From contig OX392529.1 in the NCBI GenBank assembly GCA_947623455.1, positions 1,178,001 to 1,242,000 of the forward strand: a DNA stretch of 64,000 bases, given 5' to 3'. Positions 58,021-64,000 of this stretch are shown here, piece after piece. How positions within the stretch are numbered: the stretch's first letter is position 1; each line of letters opens with the position of its first letter. The notes under the pieces were generated by a model. That model did not search any database. It was not told the DNA's origin and worked only from the letters and a program-made list of their open reading frames with translations. The position numbers were made by a program, and so were the translations under genes. Source of the DNA: Mimachlamys varia (Eukaryota; Mollusca; Bivalvia; Pectinida; Pectinidae).

Positions 58021-59529
58021 TTCACCCTAATGACCGTGATTAAAATTAAGTCAAGCGACTTACTGATATTGCAACATGTAATTGCACGCCAAATATTCCC
58101 AAGGCTTCTTGGTAATATAAAATAGAACATGTTTTAAGGTTTTTAAACTATTTAACCATTGTGACCTTGAAAAAGTTCAGGTTATTCCTTTCAGCATGCT
58201 TACTGACAAATTAGCATCAACGTAGATTCTTTGGATAATCAGAAGAAACTATTTAAAGGCTTTAAACACATGTGAGGTATGCGACCTTGAATATAGATCA
58301 AGGCCATTCATTTAAACAAAGTTGGTAGCTCTTAATCCAAACATGCTACTGGTCCAATATCAGTACCCTGCATAGGCCTTTTGAGGATTGAGAAAAAGTT
58401 GATTTAAAATTTAACTCAGTCAATCGTGAAATTTCATAATGGACTCTTCCAACATATGACTTCAAACATATGACTTAAAACGTTTGACTTCCGACCTATG
58501 ACTTCAAACCTACGACTTCTGATAATTCTGATTGATTTGAACAAAGCTTCACCCCTGCATGCTTCAGGCCAAATGTTGTCATTCTAAGCCGTTGGTTATT
58601 GCCAATAGGTTACACCACGTGGGCATTCTCTACTTCCTCCTTTATCAAAAGCCCTATTAATGCGACATACGAGCAGACGTGTACAAAAATAAAATATAGT
58701 TTATTTATATATAAATAACCACCCAATCAAAAGGGGAACCAGTTACTATCTGACTAAATGGTTTAGTTGTTGTGTACAGGTTATGAAAAAATATTGTGTT
58801 TGTTTTGTATCCAAACTCTGTATCACACAAAAATGGGAGTTAGGAAATCTAGTCCTCATTAAAGCTAATCTATTTCCTTTTTTCCTGTAAAATGACACTA
58901 GTTTTAACTCCTCAGCTATGGTGGAGCTGATCTGTCAAACAAGTCTGAGTAGGTATGCATTATTTAATGTCGCGCGAACACTATGGTTTCCTTTAGGATT
59001 TTCAACAAGTTAACTGTTTAGTAATGACGACCAACCATTCGCTCACTGGGAAGCTGCCTTTGTTGTTTAGATCTAATCAATATTATCTGACACTCCATAA
59101 AAGCCAATAGCAGGAAGGAAAGTTGTTCCTCTATACACAAACCATTGGATATCCCTCCATTTATTTCAAAATCTTAGTGTAAGATAACTCTTATACATAA
59201 CAAAATAATGTGGAAATATATTACCAATATTTCAACCTGTCGGTTAGTGAACAGCCTAGGGGTGTATATGTCATATATATATATATATATTGTATAAATA
59301 AATCTGGGAACATGTTTCACATGTCACCAATATGGCCGTTATTCATATATATTTATGGTAATAATTTATGATGTATATTAGGTGGTAAGAAAGCTTTTCC
59401 AACTTTTCAATTAACAAATTGCATTGGAATATGATACTGAAGTTGATTGTTTCTGCGCCGACAGAGCAGCATGCTTTCACTGACAAACTACAATAAGGGA
59501 AGCAGCATGTTACTACTGGCACTGGAGAC
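58021..59529. other. No recognised gene; AT microsatellite
   Basis: About 1.5 kb of unique sequence, presumed stomatin intron. An (AT)n run lies near 59270-59290. Short direct repeats of the form ATGACTTCAAAC / ATGACTTAAAAC / CTATGACTTC lie at 58458-58510. Confidence 0.45.
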
Positions 59530-61792
59530 TGAATGACCCCTAGGTCTGCCGCTCTACCAACTAGCTCCCCTAGGTCTGTCGCTCTACCAACTAGCTCCCC
59601 TAGGTCTGCCCCTCTACCAACTAGCTCCCCTAGGTCTGCCGCTCTACCAACTAGCTCCCCTAGGTCTGTCGCTCTACCAACTAGCTCCCATAGGTCTGCC
59701 CCTCTACCAACTAGCTCCCCTAGGTCTGCCGCTCTACCAACTAGCTCCCCTAGGTCTGCTGCTCTACCAACTAGCTCCCCTAGGTCTGCCGCTCTACCAA
59801 CTAGCTCCCCTAGGTTTGCCCCTCTACCAACTAGCTCCCCTAGGTCTGCCGCTCTACCAACTAGCCCCCCCCCCCCTAGGTCTGCCGCTCTACCAACTAG
59901 CCCCCCCTAGGTCTGTCGCTCTACCAACTAGCTCCCCTAGGTCTGCCGCTCTACCAACTAGCTCCCCTAGGTCTGCCCCTCTACCAACTAGCTCCCCTAG
60001 GTCTGCCGCTCTACCAACTAGCCCCCCCCCTAGGTCTGCCGCTCTACCAACTAGCTCCCCTAGGTCTGCCGCTCTACCAACTAGCTCCCCTAGGTCTGCC
60101 GCTCTACCAACTAGCTCCCCTAGGTCTGCCGCTCTACCAACTAGCTCCCCTAGGTCTGCCGCTCTACCAACTAGCTACCCTAGGTCTGCCGCTCTACCAA
60201 CTAGCTCCCCTAGGTCTGCCGCTCTACCAACTAGCCCCCCCCCTAGGTCTGCCCCTCTACCAACTAGCTCCCCTAGGTATGTCGCTCTACCAACTAGCCC
60301 TCCCTAGGTCTGCCGCTCTACCAACTAGCCCCCCTAGGTCTGCCCCTCTACCAACTAGCTCCCCTAGGTCTGCTCCTCTACCAACTAGCTCCCCTAGGTC
60401 TGCCCCTATACAAACTAGCTCCCCTAGGTCTGCCGCTCTACCAACTAGCTCCCCTAGGTCTGCCGCTCTACCAACTAGCTCCCCTAGGTCTGCCCCTCTA
60501 CCAACTAGCTCCCCTAGGTCTGCCGCTCTACCAACTAGCTCCCATAGGTCTGCCGCTCTACCAACTAGCTCCCATAGGTCTGCCGCTCTACCAACTAGCT
60601 CCCCTAGGTCTGTCGCTCTACCAACTAGCTCCCCTAGGTCTGCCGCTCTACCAACTAGCTCCCCTAGGTCTGCTCCTCTACCAACTAGCTCCCCTAGGTC
60701 TGCCACTATACAAACTAGCTCCCCTAGGTCTGCCGCTCTACCAACTAGCCCCCCCCCCTAGGTCTGCCGCTCTACCAACTAGCTCCCCTAGGTCTGTCGC
60801 TCTACCAACTAGCTCCCCTAGGTCTGCCGCTCTACCAACTAGCTCCCCTAGGTCTGCTCCTCTACCAACTAGCTCCCCTAGGTCTGCCCCTATACAAACT
60901 AGCTCCCCTAGGTCTGTCGCTCTACCAACTAGCCCCCCCCCCCCTAGGTCTGCCGCTCTACCAACTAGCTCCCCTAGGTCTGCCGCTCTACCAACTAGCT
61001 CCCATAGGTCTGCCGCTCTACCAACTAGCTCCCATAGGTCTGCCGCTCTACCAACTAGCTCCCCTAGGTCTGCCGCTCTACCAACTAGCTCCCCTAGGTC
61101 TGTCGCTCTACCAACTAGCTCCCCTAGGTCTGCCGCTCTACCAACTAGCCCCCCTAGGTCTGCCGCTCTACCAACTAGCCCCCCCTAGGTCTGCCCCTCT
61201 ACCAAATAGCTACCCTAGGTCTGCCGCTCTACCAACTAGCCCCCCCTAGGTCTGTCGCTCTACCAACTAGCTCCCCTAGGTCTGCCCCTCTACCAACTAG
61301 CTCCCCTAGGTCTGCCGCTCTACCAACTAGCTCCCCTAGGTCTGCCGCTCTACCAACTAGCCCCCCTAGGTCTGCCGCTCTACCAACTAGCTCCCCTAGG
61401 GTTGCCGCTCTACCAACTAGCTCCCCTAGGTCTGCCCCTCTACCAACTAGCTCCCCTAGGTCTGCCGCTCTACCAACTAGCTCCCTTAGGTCTGCCGCTC
61501 TACCAACTAGCTCCCCTAGGTCTGCCGCTCTACGAACTAGCCCCCCTAGGTCTGCCGCTCTACCAACTAGCTCCCCTAGGTCTGCCGCTCTACCAACTAG
61601 CCCCCCCCCCCCCCCTAGGTCTGCCGCTCTACCAACTAGCTCCCCTAGGTCTGCCGCTCTACCAACAAGCTCCCCTAGGTCTGTCGCTCTACCAACTAGC
61701 CCCCCTAGGTCTGCCACTCTACCAACTAGCCCCCCTAGGTCTGCCGCTCTACCAACTAGCTCCCCTAGGTCTGCCGCTCTACCAATTAGCTA
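59530..61792. repeat. 30-bp minisatellite, about 75 units, with C-tract variation and tRNA D-arm-like unit
   Basis: Units of 30 bp contain CTCCCCTAGGTCTGCCGCTC then TACCAACTAG. Some units have expanded C runs (up to 14 C near 61605). Read on the minus strand, the unit contains AGCTAGTTGGTAGAGCGGCA, close to the D-arm/A-box part of a tRNA gene. Because 30 is a multiple of three, both strands show long proline- or leucine-rich open frames that I do not call as genes. Confidence 0.97.
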
Positions 61793-62144
61793 AACGCTAA
61801 GTCCCTCTCCACCAAAGCTACTAAGCCACCACAAGCATGTGTACAATTAAAATCTGGCACATCACAATGCCTTGCAGTTTTCTCAGAGGCAAGTCCAGTA
61901 TTCAATGTGAACATGTTTTAAAGGAAGCATGACTAGTACTTAGTTTAGGGTTAGGATTAGCTTTATAGTTACTCATATTCTTAAATTATATTGTATTTGC
62001 ACATAATCTTATCTCCTAAAAATATAATGATATACAATATATAACCATATAATCATGATTATACATACCTTCAATATTCTATATAGATATGTGTATATGA
62101 TGTTTTTAGTTCAAATTCTAATATATTATACCAATAAAAAGAAA
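61793..62144. other. No recognised gene
   Basis: AT-rich sequence between the 30-bp array and a PLE fragment. Confidence 0.45.
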
Positions 62145-62645
62145 AGGAAAAATACCAAGGAGTCAGCAAAACCATAATCCGGCCGAACTAAAAATTGATT
62201 AAAGTAGAGGCAAAATATGAACAAAGGAAAGATTTACATGGAGACACTCGTAAAAGTACAAGAGAATAAGACCAGGTGTTCCGGAAGAAGTGTCTTCTGC
62301 TTCCTTGGATATTGGTTACATCCAAATAAATATCAATTCTCACAATGAGAACTGAGTCAGCATTGTCAATCACAACAAGTAAGCACAATAAAAAAATAAT
62401 AAAAACCGTCCATCTTTATATCACACAAAGAAATAGAATTAATATTTCTCGATGAGATGAAGATGGCGGTCATAAAACTTTCCTATGTTATTTATCAACC
62501 TGCATCTCTTGAATCCCTGTGCTGTAAGCTTGTTCATCAGCAGCTGACATCTATCACAAAAATCTCAATATTCAGAGCAAGCCCTAGAATCACTAATCAA
62601 CTCCAACATTTAAACAGTCTAAGATGGAAAAGCAGGGATTTGTTA
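62145..62645 (-). pseudogene. PLE fragment, 3' terminus and RT C-terminal remnant
   Basis: Minus strand. The 3' terminus (start AATACCAAGGAGTCAGCA, as at 12748) is followed by the terminal motif with the CCAGGTGTTCCGGAAG complement near 62270-62310 and the family C-terminal coding remnant with the SQLI-like, ISRACSEYxDF-like and FERCRL-like blocks in broken frames up to about 62640. RT motifs A-C are absent. Confidence 0.75.
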
Positions 62646-63360
62646 TATAGATACCTGAAAAATAAATTGGATGGTGTCTTTTGTTGCCATGGTCACAGAT
62701 GACATTTAAATGTCTGGCCAGCTATGCTAAATCAGTTATGTCATACAGAACAGTACTTATAGTGTCTGGTATACTCCAGGGGATTCCTGTAATGGGCTAA
62801 TAGACGTGCTTTATATAGTCACTACTGCTTCCTGTCTGCTGGCCAATGTCTTGGTCAGTGTGTGCAGTATACACATCACATGTATGGGTTCTCGACAAAC
62901 ACTTGGCTAACTCTTGACGACAACCACTTGGCTGACTCTTGACGACATGACTCTACTCTATTCCTGTGTACTTATCTCAGAATCAATAGTAACGAGGAAT
63001 ACCAAATAGTAAAGTATGAGATAGAATCACAGTCACACAATGATGGTTGGCTCACTGAAAAGATTCTACAAACCAAAATATCACTTTAGAAAAAAAACAA
63101 ATTATTTTGTAAGCGATATTGCCACAGTTACAATATATGGGGATAACGAGGCTTGGATCCAGACCTAGCTCTTCCTTGACTTACGATGTATATTCGTGAG
63201 ATAGGAATACACCCTAGAAGTATTGAGTCACAAATTGCATCAGATAACGGAATGATCCCTAGTAGAGTTTTTGTGTCTAAAGTAAATCAATTATAAAAGT
63301 GAAATTATTGACACTCTGGAAATTGCAAATAAATAACAATGTCTTTCCTTACATATAATA
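62646..63360. other. No recognised gene
   Basis: Unique sequence, presumed stomatin intron. No stomatin exon was found here. Confidence 0.45.
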
Positions 63361-64000
63361 GAGGCATACCTTCCCTAGTATCCCCCAATCAATGTAGTTC
63401 TGTATCATAGATCCTTCCCTAGTATCCCCCAATCAATGTAGTTCTGTATCATAGATCCTTCCCTAGTATCCCCCAATCAATGTAGTTCTGTATCATAGAT
63501 CCTTCCCTAGTATCACCCGACCAATGTAGTTCTGTATCATAGATCCTTCCCTAGTATCACCCAATCAATGTAGTTCTGTATCATAGATCCTTCCCTAGTA
63601 TCACCCAATCAATGTAGTTCTGTATCATAGATCCTTCCCTAGTATCACCCAATCAATGTAGTTCTGTATCATAGATCCTTCCCTAGTATCCCCCAATCAA
63701 TGTAGTTCTGTACCATAGATCCTTCCCTAGTATCACCTAATCAATGTAGTTCTGTATCATAGATCCTTCCCTAGTATCCCCCAATCAATGTAGTTCTGTA
63801 TCATAGATCCTTCCCTAGTATCCCCCAATCAATGTAGTTCTGTATCATAGATCCTTCCCTAGTATCCCCCAATCAATGTAGTTCTGTATCATATATCCTT
63901 CTTTAGTATCACACAATCAATGTAGTTCTGTATCATAGATCCTTCCCTAGTATCCCCCAATCAATGTAGTTCTGTACCATATATCCTTCCCTAGTATTCC
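63361..64000. repeat. 44-bp minisatellite, about 14 units, running off the window
   Basis: Units of 44 bp contain CCTTCCCTAGTATCCCCCAA then TCAATGTAGTTCTGTATCAT and AGAT. CCCCC/CACCC variants alternate in blocks. It is unrelated to the 44-bp family at 18.7 kb. Confidence 0.96.

Noticed and set aside
59533..61800. Proline- or leucine-rich repeat proteins on both strands
   Set aside because: 30-bp unit is 10 codons; all frames without a stop in the unit remain open, and C-tract length changes shift frame repeatedly.

Overview
The window is eukaryotic, AT-rich, non-coding for most of its length and unusually full of tandem repeats. The intron-containing stomatin gene, the Penelope-like retroelements with an N-terminal GIY-YIG domain, a pearl-type element (158-bp core repeats plus an ACGG-type microsatellite) and a Ty3/gypsy LTR retrotransposon together point to a lophotrochozoan, most likely a bivalve mollusc. 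The species cannot be named from sequence alone.

Layout. 1-560: 3' part of a Penelope-like element (PLE) on the minus strand. 815-5891: a probable small host gene on the plus strand, three candidate exons with compatible splice phases; the middle exon encodes a cysteine-rich module like those of lustrin-type proteins. Its first intron holds a 3.4-kb array of 32-bp units and its stop codon lies in the first unit of another 32-bp array. 6.6-12.5 kb: arrays of 77, 56 and 74 bp. 12.7-27.5 kb: a graveyard of one PLE family (at least five copies on both strands). One copy has a 42-bp piece of its reverse transcriptase (RT) reading frame amplified about 45 times. Another keeps GIY-YIG and RT in one frame but is split by a 987-bp pearl-type element. 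A 979-bp TTAA-flanked MITE sits in a 44-bp array. 29.4-33.9 kb: arrays of 29 and 39 bp.

34.6-57.2 kb: four exons of a stomatin (SPFH/band 7) gene on the minus strand, with introns of 5.6 kb, 0.3 kb and 16.2 kb. The long introns are built largely from arrays of 37, 38, 31 and 64 bp. The 64-bp array is split by a Ty3/gypsy element (618-bp LTRs, CTAT target duplication, about four differences between LTRs). The gag region of that element is split in turn by a 2.75-kb Helentron-like non-autonomous element. The order of events is therefore array, then gypsy, then Helentron-like. The gypsy element also has an extra 3' ORF with two zinc fingers. 57.2-64 kb: presumed further stomatin intron with arrays of 55, 30 and 44 bp and one more PLE fragment; the 5' stomatin exons lie beyond the window.

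By rough sum, about 28 kb (over 40%) is tandem repeat from about 18 unrelated unit families, mostly 29-92 bp. Only two host genes are supported, and both are incomplete at the 5' end. Everything else recognised is mobile or repetitive DNA, much of it nested.
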